This document shows, in pieces, positions 7,612 to 16,149 of a DNA stretch of 64,000 nucleotides. The DNA lies in the NCBI GenBank assembly GCA_963697965.1, contig OY969108.1:1364001-1428000 (forward strand). Direction: 5' to 3'. Numbering within the stretch: position 1 is the first letter of the stretch; each line of letters starts with the position of its first letter. Made by a program: the position numbers and the translations under genes. This DNA comes from JAPLJC01 sp963697965 (GTDB taxonomy: Bacteria > Desulfobacterota > Desulfobaccia > Desulfobaccales > 0-14-0-80-60-11). Below the pieces are notes generated by a model. That model saw only the letters and a list, made by a program, of their open reading frames with translations, did not search any database and had not been told where the DNA came from.

Positions 7612-7814
7612 CCGGTGGAACAGCAACAGTCTTATTCTCTTTAAATCCGGCCACGAAGAGCGTTTCCATTGACCTCTCCTTCAAGTACCGCTATGCTCAG
7701 CCCAGTTTTTCCTTTACGGGGGTTGACGGCTACAGTGGCGGCCCGGTCACCTTCAAGCTTAACCCGGTCTATTCGCTGTTCAGCGGCCAGTTGGGGGTAG
7801 CTTACCACTTTTAA
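7608..7814 (+). pseudogene. C-terminal fragment of an outer-membrane beta-barrel
   Basis: An open frame without a start codon, beginning inside the end of the FecR gene, encodes alternating hydrophobic strands (SIDLSFKYRYAQPSF; PVTFKLNPVYSLFSGQL) and ends GVAYHF, the terminal aromatic typical of an outer-membrane strand. It is probably the remaining end of a barrel domain, separated by frameshift or deletion from the gene before it. Whether it belonged to the FecR protein is inference. Confidence 0.5.
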
Positions 7815-7833
7815 ACTGACTTGCAATTCCAGA

Positions 7834-7857
7834 GGCGGTCTGCGGGCCGCCTTTTTT
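7834..7857 (+). terminator. Intrinsic terminator after the FecR/barrel locus
   Basis: GGCGG-loop-CCGCC hairpin directly followed by TTTTTTG, 20 bp after the barrel fragment's stop. Confidence 0.75.
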
Positions 7858-7894
7858 GCTTGTGCTTTTAGAATCCTTGCTGACCATTATGATA

Positions 7895-7964
7895 ACTTGC
7901 CAGGATCGGCACCTATCAGTGGGGCAAGAAAAAGTGCTGTTATGATCTGGATAATGAAATCCTT
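7895..7964 (-). repeat. Dispersed repeat R1, minus-strand copy
   Basis: On the minus strand this reads ATTATCCAGATCATAACA ... CCACTGATAGGTGCCGATC CTGGCAAGT, matching the copy at 38238-38304. R1 copies share a CAGATCATATCTGG-like dyad near the 5' side and end in CCTGGCAAGT. They are confined to intergenic DNA. Confidence 0.65.
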
Positions 7965-8056
7965 CCAAATCCTCCTGGAGAGCGCATTACACTATTCGCC
8001 CTAATTACCAACCCTATCTGATTCCAAACGAAAATTTTACGAGATAGAAAAATCAG

Positions 8057-8090
8057 TTGACAAATATTTCTCGATATGCTACATTAGTAC
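8057..8090 (+). promoter_or_regulatory. Promoter of the MerR-like gene with candidate operator
   Basis: TTGACA (8057-8062), 17-nt spacer, TACATT (8080-8085); transcription would start about 5 nt before the ATG at 8098. The 12-mer CTACATTAGTAC (8079-8090) covers the -10 box and is repeated exactly in inverse orientation at 8675-8686 over the next promoter. Confidence 0.65.
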
Positions 8091-8097
8091 TCAACTT

Positions 8098-8643
8098 ATG
8101 GAACGATCATTTAGCACAGCAGAGGTTGCCAAAATCCTGGGGAAAACCCCTAGATTTGTCATTGACTGGACAGAGCGAAAGCTCTTTCATGCTGATATTC
8201 AGCCAGCTTCGGGACCAGGTAGTAGGCGACTCTTCTCTTATCCTTCTGTACTCGCGGCTGGGCTCGTTCTGGCTCTGAAGGAGAAATTTGACCTTCCACG
8301 CCGGCTGGTGGCAGGTGTGGCTGAATGGGTCCGGCAAGAAAACTATGTCTGGAACTGGCACTCTGATGAAGCATTAAAAAATTATGACGCCGACACCCTT
8401 AGACGACTGGATGAGGAACATAAAAAGAAAATTTTAGCTGACCTCGAAGAGGCAATGAATGGGACCTTTATCTACACCTTCGGAGGGAACCGACATTCAA
8501 TGTGCTTTAGTCCTAAGAAGATGGCAGAGCTGGAAAAGGGGGAAGGATTCCATATTGGTGCTGATTACGAGGCGATGATCTGTATCGATTTGTCGCATAT
8601 CAAAGCCCTTGTAGATAAAGGGATTGAGCAACTATCCACCTAA
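8098..8643 (+). CDS. MerR-like HTH regulator of the integrated element
   Basis: 181 aa. Residues about 5-70 form a winged helix of MerR type: FSTAEVAKILGKTPRFVIDW, then a wing (GPGSRRLFSYPSVLAAGLV). The C-terminal half is a helical region without the metal-binding cysteines of classical MerR proteins. It precedes an excisionase-like gene and an integrase in a small element next to tRNA-Ala, so it most likely controls excision or maintenance. A 12-bp sequence over its own -10 box recurs over the downstream promoter, suggesting autorepression and control of the excisionase promoter (inference). Confidence 0.6.
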   Translation: MERSFSTAEVAKILGKTPRFVIDWTERKLFHADIQPASGPGSRRLFSYPSVLAAGLVLALKEKFDLPRRLVAGVAEWVRQENYVWNWHSDEALKNYDADTLRRLDEEHKKKILADLEEAMNGTFIYTFGGNRHSMCFSPKKMAELEKGEGFHIGADYEAMICIDLSHIKALVDKGIEQLST

Positions 8644-8652
8644 AAATTTTTA

Positions 8653-8686
8653 TTGAAAGAAGTACATATATAGTGTACTAATGTAG
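8653..8686 (+). promoter_or_regulatory. Candidate promoter and operator before the excisionase-like gene
   Basis: TTGAAA (8653-8658), 17 nt, TACTAA (8676-8681). GTACTAATGTAG (8675-8686) is the exact reverse complement of the sequence over the upstream -10 box (8079-8090). Confidence 0.5.
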
Positions 8687-8774
8687 TATAAAGATAAAAT
8701 CTTAAATTAAAATTGGCAATTTGAAAACATACCAGCGGCTTGAACAGGTTTTTATCAAAAAAAGTCATAAGTAG

Positions 8775-9041
8775 ATGACGATGCCCAGACCGAAAAAAGC
8801 ACCCCAGCAAAGTCCCAGCCTCGAGGAACTTTTAGCGAGTGGTGATTTAATCGCCCCGGAAGAATTGGCTGCAGGTATGCGGGTTGCCAGGGTTACGGTT
8901 TATCAATGGGTGCGCCGGGGAGTAATCCCCCACCTGAAGATAGAATCCTTGATAAGATTTGATCCGATAGAACTCCGGGAGTGGCTTGAGGGCAAGCGCC
9001 GGGCGGATAGGAAAGTCCCCGGGGGAGGGCTGAACACCTGA
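8775..9041 (+). CDS. Excisionase-like helix-turn-helix protein
   Basis: 88 aa. After a basic N-terminus, residues about 30-75 read LIAPEELAAGMRVARVTVYQ, then WVRRGVIPHLKIE and IRFDPIELREWLEGKRR. This is the compact winged-helix (HTH_17/AlpA) fold of phage and island excisionases: helix, turn, recognition helix, hairpin with the closing I-R-F, then the final helix. In the family such proteins bend DNA at attachment sites or activate the integrase. It sits 250 bp upstream of an integrase in the same orientation. Confidence 0.65.
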   Translation: MTMPRPKKAPQQSPSLEELLASGDLIAPEELAAGMRVARVTVYQWVRRGVIPHLKIESLIRFDPIELREWLEGKRRADRKVPGGGLNT

Positions 9042-9121
9042 CTATCAGAAAGCACACTAAAAAAACTCGTGATTTTGGGATAGCTACAAAAACCGTTTAC
9101 CGGAAGTTTACCATCAGGAGC

Positions 9122-9247
9122 ATGAGAATGAGCAATCTCAAGGCCAATAGAAAAAAGTGCCTGTCCTGCTGCGGTAATTCCTCCGCCGGATTAAGGGTGA
9201 GGGTAAGGGGCAGACTGCCGGTCACCTACCCGATGCGGAAAAAGTAA
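9122..9247 (+). CDS. Small basic protein with a Cys cluster
   Basis: 41 aa, starting at ATG 9122 after AGGAGC. The sequence begins MRMSNLKANRKKCLSCCG and is otherwise strongly basic. Short proteins with a K-A-x-R-x-K-C-x-x-C beginning are common in phages and islands, but I do not recognise a family. The GC-rich wobble and ribosome site argue for coding. It lies between the excisionase-like gene and the integrase. Confidence 0.4.
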   Translation: MRMSNLKANRKKCLSCCGNSSAGLRVRVRGRLPVTYPMRKK

Positions 9248-9290
9248 TCTCCCCTATTGACTTTATGAAACCATCGGTTACCTTAGACCC

Positions 9291-10565
9291 ATGACAGGGC
9301 AGGAATTAAAGGAATGGCGTCGCAAGTGGGGGCTATCCCAGGATGATTTAGCCCATCGCCTAGGGATTTTCCGGGTTAGCGTCAGTAGGTGGGAAACCGG
9401 AGCCCGCGCCATTCCTTCTTTTCTTCCACTGGCTTTGGAGGCCTTGGAAAATCGAATGGAAAAGGGAGGTAACATGGCCAAAATCAGGAAGCGAAGTAAT
9501 CAGAAGGGGACCGGATGGCAGATTGACTATTACGATCCCCAGGGCAAACGGGTGATGAAGGTCTTCACCCTCAAGGCAGATGCTGAGGCTTATTTGGCCA
9601 AGGTCCAGGTGGCCAAGCGAGAAGGACGGTATCATGATGTTTTTGACGTGAAGAAGGAGAGCCAGACTACGTTTAACGAACTGGCGGCCCTGTATGTGGA
9701 AAATTTTGGAACCCAAAGAGCTTTTAAGACAAGCAAACAGTATCTGCTCAATGGAGTCCAGGACCACTTCGGGGGCCGGAGCCTTTCAGAAATCACTTAC
9801 CTTGACTTGGAAACCTACCGGAATAGACGAAAGGCAACCCCGGTCATAGGTAACAAACCGCGGACTGATGCCAGTGTGAACCGCGAAATGGCCCTGATTT
9901 CCCATATGCTAAATAAAGCCGTGGAATGGGGGTTACTGGAAAATTCTCCTTTTAAAAAGGGCAAGAGGTTAATGCTCAAGGAAAATAATCAGAGGCTGAG
10001 GTTTCTTACTGAATCAGAGATTGAGGCCTTGTTGAAAGCCTGTGACGATTTAGGAACCTACAGCCCGCATTTGAGGCCAATTGTGGAGATGGCCTTGTTG
10101 ACCGGGATGAGGCGGGGGGAACTTCTCGGGTTGAAGTGGGAGCAAATCAGGAACGGGTTTATCTATCTCACGGAGACCAAAAGTGGCAAGGCCCGGCAAA
10201 TCCCCATTAATGACCGGCTGGCGGACGTCCTACGGGAAATGCGCCGGGGAAATCAGCTAAAATTCCCTTATTTGTTCTGCGATTCTCAGGGGCGGCGGTT
10301 TCTGGAAGTGAAGCGGTCCTTTGCCTCAGCTTGTCGGAGGTCCGGGATAGAGGATTTTCACTTTCACGACCTCAGGCACACCTTTGCTTCCCGGCTGGTG
10401 ATGAGGGGAGCCAGCTTGAAGGCGGTTCAGGAACTCTTGGGCCATGCCGATATGAAAATGACCATGCGCTATGCCCACCTGTCCCATGAGCACCTGAGAG
10501 ACTCGGTAAATCTGCTTAATGACTTACCGAGTGGTAAACAAATGGTAAACATTGCCCCAAATTGA
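9291..10565 (+). CDS. Tyrosine recombinase with an N-terminal XRE domain
   Basis: 424 aa. Residues 1-60 are a Cro/XRE-type helix-turn-helix (ELKEWRRKWGLSQDDLAHRL, then SVSRWETGARAIPS). At residue 62 an ATG (9474), preceded by GGGAGGT, begins a normal-looking integrase (AKIRKRSNQKGTGWQIDYY). The arm and core-binding region spans about 62-230. The catalytic domain shows TGMRRGELLGLKW (first Arg), HDLRHTFASRL, LLGHADMKMT and the Tyr in MRYAHLS. The stop lies 52 bp from the 3' end of tRNA-Ala, the usual position for a tRNA-targeting integrase. There is no stop between the two parts, so a fused protein and a shorter one from the internal start are both possible. Confidence 0.85.
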   Translation: MTGQELKEWRRKWGLSQDDLAHRLGIFRVSVSRWETGARAIPSFLPLALEALENRMEKGGNMAKIRKRSNQKGTGWQIDYYDPQGKRVMKVFTLKADAEAYLAKVQVAKREGRYHDVFDVKKESQTTFNELAALYVENFGTQRAFKTSKQYLLNGVQDHFGGRSLSEITYLDLETYRNRRKATPVIGNKPRTDASVNREMALISHMLNKAVEWGLLENSPFKKGKRLMLKENNQRLRFLTESEIEALLKACDDLGTYSPHLRPIVEMALLTGMRRGELLGLKWEQIRNGFIYLTETKSGKARQIPINDRLADVLREMRRGNQLKFPYLFCDSQGRRFLEVKRSFASACRRSGIEDFHFHDLRHTFASRLVMRGASLKAVQELLGHADMKMTMRYAHLSHEHLRDSVNLLNDLPSGKQMVNIAPN

Positions 10566-10617
10566 AAAGGGCCAGCAGCCTCCCGATTGCCAACCCCTTG
10601 TAATTCCAACCTGATTT

Positions 10618-10693
<76 letters not shown>

Positions 10694-10792
10694 ACGCCCA
10701 TGGTTTTTTTAACAAAAGCGGGCGGGCCTGTCAAGGGGCTGAAATCTGCAAAATTGCCGCCGGCCGGCAGTGAATTTTGTTATAATTATTTG

Positions 10793-11938
10793 ATGGTGGG
10801 AAAGCAGAGCCCATTGCCGGAGCGGCCCCTCAAGGTCGTGCACCTGCTGGCGAGCCTGCCGGTAGGGGGGGCCGAGGACTTGGTGGCGGCCATCGTCCGG
10901 GGCCTGCCTGCCGAGCGCTTTGCCCCCGAGGTGGCCTGTCTCGAGGCTTCCGGGGCGGTGGGCGCGGAGCTTGCCGCCGCCGGCTACCCGGTGCACTCCC
11001 TGGGCCTGGAGCTCAAACACGCCTCCACCTGGCGGCTGGCCGCGTCGGTGCGGCGCCTTCTGAAGGAAATCAGGCCGGACATCCTGCACACCCACCTGTA
11101 CCACCCTAATCTTTATGGCCGCCTGGCCGCCCTGGGTCTGGGTTTGCCCGGGGTGGTGGCCGCGGTCCACAACTCTTATGCCCGGGTGAAATTCCATCGG
11201 CGCCTCTGGAACCATCTACTGGGTTGGGCCTCGGACCGGGTTCTGGTGGGCAGCGCCCAGGTCTGGGAGGACGTGCGCCGCTATGACGCCGTGCCGGCCT
11301 CCCGCCTGCTGCTCCTGCCTTACGGGATCGACCTGGCGGAGTTGGAAACGGACCTCAGCCGGGAGGAAGCCCGCGGCCTGCTTTCGGTTTCCGGGTTCGT
11401 CCTGGGCGCGGTGGGGCGCCTGGAGGAACAAAAAGGGCAGCATAACCTCCTGACGGCCATGGCTGGGGTGCGCCGGCAGATTCCCGAGGCGACCCTGATT
11501 TTGGTGGGTGATGGCCGCCAACGGCAAGCCCTGGAACGCCAGACCCGGGAACTGGGGCTGGCTGAAAGCGTTCGCTTCCTGGGAACCCGCCGGGACCTGG
11601 CCCTCATTTATCGGGCCCTGGACCTTTATGTGCAACCCTCTCTCTGGGAGGGGCTGCCTCTGGCCCTCCTCAAGGCCATGGGAGCAGGTTTGCCGGTTCT
11701 GGCCACCCGGGTGAGCGGCGCCATGGAGCTCATTGAGGATGGGGTCAATGGCCGGTTGGTGCCCCCCGCAGAGCCGGAGGCCCTGGGGCGGGCCTTGGTG
11801 GAGCTTTACCGGCGGCCGCAACTCCGGGCTCGTTTGGGAGCCGCGGCTCGCCTGACCATCCGGGAGCACTATTCCCTGGATGCGATGCTGGCCGGGCTGG
11901 AGCAGCTTTATCTGGAACTTTGGCAGAAAAACAGATAG
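10793..11938 (+). CDS. GT4-family glycosyltransferase
   Basis: 381 aa GT-B fold enzyme. ATG 10793 is chosen because longer readings run through the tRNA gene. N-terminal domain: LKVVHLLASLPVGGAEDLVA, the nucleotide-free acceptor side, and ILHTHLYHPN. C-terminal sugar-nucleotide domain: FVLGAVGRLEEQKGQHNLL, ILVGDGRQRQ, LDLYVQPSLWEGLPLALLKA and GRLVPPAEPEAL. The second acid of the usual E-x7-E motif is Lys here. The substrate cannot be told; with the next glycosyltransferase and the lipid A acyltransferase it suggests envelope glycan synthesis. A TATAAT (10781-10786) lies only seven bases before the ATG, so the message could be leaderless. Confidence 0.85.
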   Translation: MVGKQSPLPERPLKVVHLLASLPVGGAEDLVAAIVRGLPAERFAPEVACLEASGAVGAELAAAGYPVHSLGLELKHASTWRLAASVRRLLKEIRPDILHTHLYHPNLYGRLAALGLGLPGVVAAVHNSYARVKFHRRLWNHLLGWASDRVLVGSAQVWEDVRRYDAVPASRLLLLPYGIDLAELETDLSREEARGLLSVSGFVLGAVGRLEEQKGQHNLLTAMAGVRRQIPEATLILVGDGRQRQALERQTRELGLAESVRFLGTRRDLALIYRALDLYVQPSLWEGLPLALLKAMGAGLPVLATRVSGAMELIEDGVNGRLVPPAEPEALGRALVELYRRPQLRARLGAAARLTIREHYSLDAMLAGLEQLYLELWQKNR

Positions 11939-12560
11939 CAGTAGCCAGTAGTCAGTAGCCAGTAGCCAGTAGTCAGTAAAAGCACCAAGACCAAGCAGAT
12001 AGCAGTGGTCAGCAAAAACACCAAGACCAAAAAAATAATAGCCCAAAAGGCACTTAATCTTAACAAAAGATTTCAGATACCCCACCCTCCCTGAGAGGGG
12101 AGGGGGTTGGGGGGAGGGTGGCAACATTTGGTAAATGAAAGATAAATTACCACCCACACCTGTCGCCCCCTCAAGGGGGAGGGAAAAAGGCAAAGCATTT
12201 AGGGAACGTTTCCGTGGGACCCAATACTAGTGTTGTGTCTCAGTTGTACCTTTATTACATAATCCCATTATCCATGGGCATTTAAAATGTATCCGCAAGC
12301 TTTAGCTTGCGAAATAATTAGGAAAAATGAGCGCAGGCCGGAAGGCTGGATTTGGCATGTTAAATCCCCCTTTGCAAAAGGGGGATTTAGGGGTATTTCA
12401 AGATGTTATACTAAATCCCCCCTACCCCCCTTTTCCAAAGGGGGGTCAAAAATCAGTCTTCCACTAGCAGTGGTCAGCAAAAACACCAAGACCAAAACAT
12501 TAATAGCCCAAAAGGCACTGGCTGAGGGCTAAAAGCTGACGGCTGACAGCCCTAAATGAG
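11936..12560. repeat. Intergenic repeat cluster between the glycosyltransferases
   Basis: No gene. In order: tandem AGTAGCCAGTAGTC-type repeats (11938-11980); AGCACCAAGACCAAG segments at about 11982 and again at 12470-12500; CCGCAAGCTTTAGCTTGCG hairpin (12292-12311); paired AAATCCCCCTTT/AAAGGGGGATTT and CCCCCTTTT/AAAGGGGGG dyads (12363-12448); and GCTGACGGCTGACAG runs (about 12525-12550). These are noncoding repeat types, not spacers of a CRISPR. Confidence 0.6.
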
Positions 12561-12568
12561 GATTATTG

Positions 12569-13690
12569 ATGTCCCCCAGGCAGCTTGCGGCAACTTATAC
12601 CATCCTGCATACCGAGTCCTCCTTGGGGTGGGGGGGCCAGGAGCGCCGCATCCTGGCGGAGGCCGAGGCTATGCAGCGGCGGGGGCACCGCCTGCTCCTG
12701 GCCTGCGATCCCCGGGGGGAGCTGTATCGGCGGGCTCGGGGGCGGGGGTTTCCCAGCTTTCCCCTGACCTGCGGCGGGATGCACTCGCTTTTGGCCTGGC
12801 GACAGTTGCGGCGTCTGCTCCGGGAGCATGCGATAGACATTTTGAATACCCATAGTTCCCTGGACTCCTGGATCGGCGCCCTGGCCTGGCGCAGTCTGGG
12901 AAAGCGTCCCCATCTGGTGCGCACGCGCCATCTCTCCACCCGGGTGCAGAATAATTTCCCCACTCGCTGGCTATACCGGGCCCCCGGGGCCGTGATCAGC
13001 ACCGGCGAAGCCACCCGCCAGATTTTACGGCAGCGCCTGGGAGTCCCGGCCAGCCGGTTATTTTCCATTCCCACGGGGATCTCCCTGGAGGCATTTAGCC
13101 CCCGGGAAAAAGACCCAAAGCTGCTGGCCCGGCTGCAAATTCCGGCAGAGGCCCCGGTCTTGGGGACGGTGGCGGTGTTGCGCTCCTGGAAGGGCCATCT
13201 TTATCTACTGGAGGCCCTGGCGAACCTGGTCCGGGCCGGGGAGCCGGCCTATCTGCTGGTGGTAGGGGAGGGGCCCTACCGGGTGGTGATTGCCGAGAAG
13301 ATTCGGGAACTGGGCCTGGAGGCTTGGGTGCGCCTGGTGGGCTACCAGGAGGAGGTGGCGCCCTGGCTGGCCCTGATGGACGCGGTGATCCTGGCCTCCT
13401 ATGCCAATGAAGGGGTGCCCCAGTCCCTGCTCCAGGCCATGGCCATGGGCAAGGCGGTGGTGGGAAGCGCGGTGGGGGGGATCCCGGAGGTGGTGCTGCC
13501 AGGCCGAACGGGGTTGCTGGCGCCCCCCAGGGACGCCGCGGCCCTGACCCTGGCCCTGCGGCGGTTGTTGGCGGATGCGTGCCAGCGCCGGGAACTGGGC
13601 CGGCGGGGCCGGGAACTAGTGGCGGCCAGGTTCACCGTGGAACAGATGGCCGCGGCAGTGGAGGCGGTGTACCAGAGGCTGAGCCAGTGA
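12569..13690 (+). CDS. GT4-family glycosyltransferase
   Basis: 373 aa (a TTG one codon upstream is an alternative start). N-terminal domain: ILHTESSLGWGGQERRILAE and ILNTHSSLDSWIG. The C-terminal domain has PTGISLEAFSP, TVAVLRSWKGHLYLLEAL, LLVVGEGPYR, ILASYANEGVPQSLLQAMAM and GIPEVVLPGRTGLLAP. Like its neighbour it carries a non-acidic residue (Gln) at the second E of E-x7-E. It shares only the fold with the upstream enzyme and is not a tandem duplicate. Probable role: sequential sugar transfer on an envelope glycan; acceptor unknown. Confidence 0.85.
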   Translation: MSPRQLAATYTILHTESSLGWGGQERRILAEAEAMQRRGHRLLLACDPRGELYRRARGRGFPSFPLTCGGMHSLLAWRQLRRLLREHAIDILNTHSSLDSWIGALAWRSLGKRPHLVRTRHLSTRVQNNFPTRWLYRAPGAVISTGEATRQILRQRLGVPASRLFSIPTGISLEAFSPREKDPKLLARLQIPAEAPVLGTVAVLRSWKGHLYLLEALANLVRAGEPAYLLVVGEGPYRVVIAEKIRELGLEAWVRLVGYQEEVAPWLALMDAVILASYANEGVPQSLLQAMAMGKAVVGSAVGGIPEVVLPGRTGLLAPPRDAAALTLALRRLLADACQRRELGRRGRELVAARFTVEQMAAAVEAVYQRLSQ

Positions 13691-13784
13691 CCGGGAGACA
13701 CGAACCTGGGGTCGGCCGGGAGGGCGCCAGCAGTATTTTTAATAAACTATCCGATGTTATGCCGCCTTTAGGATTCGCAACTTG

Positions 13785-14453
13785 ATGAAAAATCACTGGA
13801 TCATTTTTGCCGTGGCGGGCCTGGCTATCTTCTGGCTCGCCTCTTTGGCGGCCATGCGCTTCTGGACCAGAAGGCGGATGTTGGCCGACTTCATGGCCCC
13901 GCCCGGCGGCTGCGAGCTGCCCCGCTTGAGCGTCCAGCGGCCCGAAGACCGGGCCGCCCTGGAGATTATCCGGAGCCGCCGCAGGCGCTATCTCTGGAGC
14001 CGCTGGCCCGAAACGGCCCTCTCCTTTAATGCCATCCAGGAGATGGCACTTAAGATTATCAAGGAGATTGCCGGCGTCTATTATCCCCTGGAGGAGGAGC
14101 CGCAGCTCAAGGCCTCCCTGGCGGATCTATTGACTCTCCATAACCGGGTGGGAAGCCGGCTGGCGGCCTGGCTGGAAACCGCTCCCATTCGCGCCTTTAA
14201 GGACGTGGAGCTGCAATTCATTGTCCGTTACTATGGCGTTTATCAGAACGTGAAAAATCATCCGGTGAGCCGGTTCATCAGGGAGCATCGGCTGCACCGG
14301 GTGGCCGTCTGGAGTTGGGCGGCCTTCAATTATAACAATCCATTTTATTGGGGCCGGAGGGGGGCCTATGAATTGGCCCGGCGCCTGCTGCTGGCCCGCA
14401 TCGCCCAAGTGGTGGGGGAAGAGGCCATGGTCCTCTATGGCCGGCGGGGATAG
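13785..14453 (+). CDS. Unrecognised membrane-anchored protein
   Basis: 222 aa; ATG 13785 (a TTG precedes it by one codon). Residues about 5-27 form one transmembrane helix (IIFAVAGLAIFWLASLAAM). The rest is cytoplasmic-type, Arg-rich and helical (EIIRSRRRRYLWSRWPET; LKIIKEIAGVYYP), ending in aromatic-rich WAAFNYNNPFYWGRRGAY. I do not recognise the family. It lies 13 bp upstream of the LpxL-type gene, so a role in lipid A or membrane biogenesis is plausible from context only. Confidence 0.65.
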   Translation: MKNHWIIFAVAGLAIFWLASLAAMRFWTRRRMLADFMAPPGGCELPRLSVQRPEDRAALEIIRSRRRRYLWSRWPETALSFNAIQEMALKIIKEIAGVYYPLEEEPQLKASLADLLTLHNRVGSRLAAWLETAPIRAFKDVELQFIVRYYGVYQNVKNHPVSRFIREHRLHRVAVWSWAAFNYNNPFYWGRRGAYELARRLLLARIAQVVGEEAMVLYGRRG

Positions 14454-14465
14454 GGTTTAATAACC

Positions 14466-15356
14466 GTGGCGCAACCCTTGAAAAATAGACTGGCCGGCGT
14501 CCTGGCATCCTGCTGGTATCGGCTGGACGCCCGGCACCGGCGCATCACCTTGCGAAACCTGGAGTTCGCCTACGGGCCGGAGTTGACCCCCGAATCCCGG
14601 GAACGCCTGGCCCGGGAGGTCTTCCGCCAGTTTGTCCTGTTTGGCTTCGAGGTCCTGGAACTGTTCCTGGCGCCCCTGGCCCGGATTCGCCGCCAGGTGG
14701 TCATTGTGGGACAGGAACATGTGGACGCGGCCCTGGCGCAGGGGCGGGGGCTGATTGCGATTGCGGCCCACGCCGGCAATTGGGAATACACCACCCTGGG
14801 CTTGGGCCTTCAGTATAAGCCGGTGGTGGTGGTGGGCCGGGAGCTGGACCACCCCTGGGCTGGGCGGCTGGCCAGATATTTGCGGCAGCGGGGCGGTAAC
14901 CTGATGGTGTCCAAGCAGCGAGGTCTGAAGGAGATCCTGCGCCTTCTGAAACAGAACCGGATAGTGGGGATCGTCATCGACCAGAACACCGCGGCGGCGG
15001 AGGGGCTACTGGTGGACTTCTTCGGCCATCCGGCCCGCACCACCCCGATTGCGGCGCTGCTGGCCCGGGCCCGCGGCGTGCCGGTATTGGCCGGCCTCTC
15101 CCGGCGGCTCCCCGGCGGGCGTCACCTGCTGGTGTTCTCTCCGGCCATTCCCATGGTGAAGAGCGGGTCGGCGCAGGCGGACCTGATCCGGCACCTGGAG
15201 CTCCAGAACCGGGCCGTCGAGGCCTGGATCCGGGCCGAGCCGGCTCAGTGGCTGTGGCTCCATCGGCGCTGGAAAAACCAGTTTCCGGAGATTTATGAAG
15301 AGGGTTATCAGCGTTCAGCAGAAACGCTTTTGACAGAAACCGGAAAGTCAGCCTAA
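14466..15356 (+). CDS. LpxL/HtrB-type lipid A acyltransferase
   Basis: 296 aa with a GTG start at 14466, 13 bp after the previous gene. The catalytic H-x4-E motif is HAGNWE (around residue 100); other family blocks are NLEFAYGPEL near the N-terminus, VGIVIDQNTAAAEGLLVDFF and WLWLHRRWKNQ near the end. In the family it transfers an acyl chain from acyl-ACP to a Kdo2-lipid A precursor at the inner membrane. The usual N-terminal membrane helix is short or missing; the preceding single-helix protein might supply anchoring (inference). Which acyl position is modified is not visible. Confidence 0.85.
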   Translation: MAQPLKNRLAGVLASCWYRLDARHRRITLRNLEFAYGPELTPESRERLAREVFRQFVLFGFEVLELFLAPLARIRRQVVIVGQEHVDAALAQGRGLIAIAAHAGNWEYTTLGLGLQYKPVVVVGRELDHPWAGRLARYLRQRGGNLMVSKQRGLKEILRLLKQNRIVGIVIDQNTAAAEGLLVDFFGHPARTTPIAALLARARGVPVLAGLSRRLPGGRHLLVFSPAIPMVKSGSAQADLIRHLELQNRAVEAWIRAEPAQWLWLHRRWKNQFPEIYEEGYQRSAETLLTETGKSA

Positions 15357-15470
15357 ACCAGGTACGCTTTCGAGAAAAAGGCGGGTAAGATGCGCCTGGC
15401 TTGCTAGGCCGGAATTCCATTCCGGCGAACCGCAAACCGAAACCTGAAAATCATCTTCAGCGGGGGAGAA

Positions 15471-15932
15471 ATGAGTCAAGTCGACCAAACTTTTTTAGCG
15501 GCCTTCCGGGAGCGGGTGGAGGCCCAGGGGATCAGCCGCCATTTCGGTCTGGAACTGGAGGAGTTGGGCCCCGGGCAGGCCCGGGTGGGAATGAACTGCC
15601 GCCCGCAGATGGCCAACATCCTGGGAATGGTGCACGGCACCGCGATCTTCGCCCTGATCGACGAGGCCTTCCAGGCCGCCGTCAACGCCCATGGCACGGT
15701 GGCGGTGGCCCTCTCTATGAATCTGACCTTCCACGCCGCCCCCAGGATGGGGGAGCGCCTGACGGCTCGGACCCGGGAACTCCACGCCGGGCGGCGCACC
15801 GCCACCTACTTCATCGAGGTCACCGATCCCCGGGGGAGCCTGGTGGCCTCCTGCCAGGCCCTGGCCTACCGTAAGGAGCAGCCGCTGCCTTTGGACGGCT
15901 CCTATGGTCGGGTCCTAGATTCTTGTCTTTAA
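15471..15932 (+). CDS. PaaI-type hotdog thioesterase
   Basis: 153 aa, ATG 15471 behind GGGGGAGAA. Single hotdog domain with the catalytic helix HGTAIFALIDEAFQAAVN, in which the Asp-Glu region serves as the acid, and strands VALSMNLTFHAAPRMGE and ATYFIEVTDPRGSLVAS. These enzymes hydrolyse acyl- or aryl-CoA thioesters; the substrate is not predictable. Probably co-transcribed with, or just downstream of, the acyltransferase. Confidence 0.8.
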   Translation: MSQVDQTFLAAFRERVEAQGISRHFGLELEELGPGQARVGMNCRPQMANILGMVHGTAIFALIDEAFQAAVNAHGTVAVALSMNLTFHAAPRMGERLTARTRELHAGRRTATYFIEVTDPRGSLVASCQALAYRKEQPLPLDGSYGRVLDSCL

Positions 15933-15954
15933 TAAAAATGTCCTTTATCTTATG

Positions 15955-16032
15955 GGCGTTGAAATGTAGCCGCAAGCTTCAGCTTGCGAAAACCCTTTAA
16001 AAAAAAGCGCAGGCTAAAGCCTGCGGCTACCA
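15955..16032. repeat. Paired hairpin repeat (CGCAAGCTTCAGCTTGCG type)
   Basis: GCCGCAAGCTTCAGCTTGCG is followed about 30 bp later by CGCAGGCTAAAGCCTGCGGC. A related first hairpin is at 12292-12311. It lies between convergent genes (thioesterase and mlaC), where it may also end transcription. Confidence 0.6.
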
Positions 16033-16149
16033 AAACGTACACCAGCGGGGAAGGAGGTTCAGGATGGGGCCGCCTGGCCGTTGGCAAACCGCCGCCCGTT
16101 TGCGCCAAATTTCTGCCGACTAGGGCCGCCGCCAACCGACAACCGCCTT

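Noticed and set aside
11936..12530. Regularly spaced repeats between the two glycosyltransferases, as a possible CRISPR array
   Set aside because: The repeats are simple tandem units and palindromes without constant direct repeats and unique spacers; no cas gene is near.
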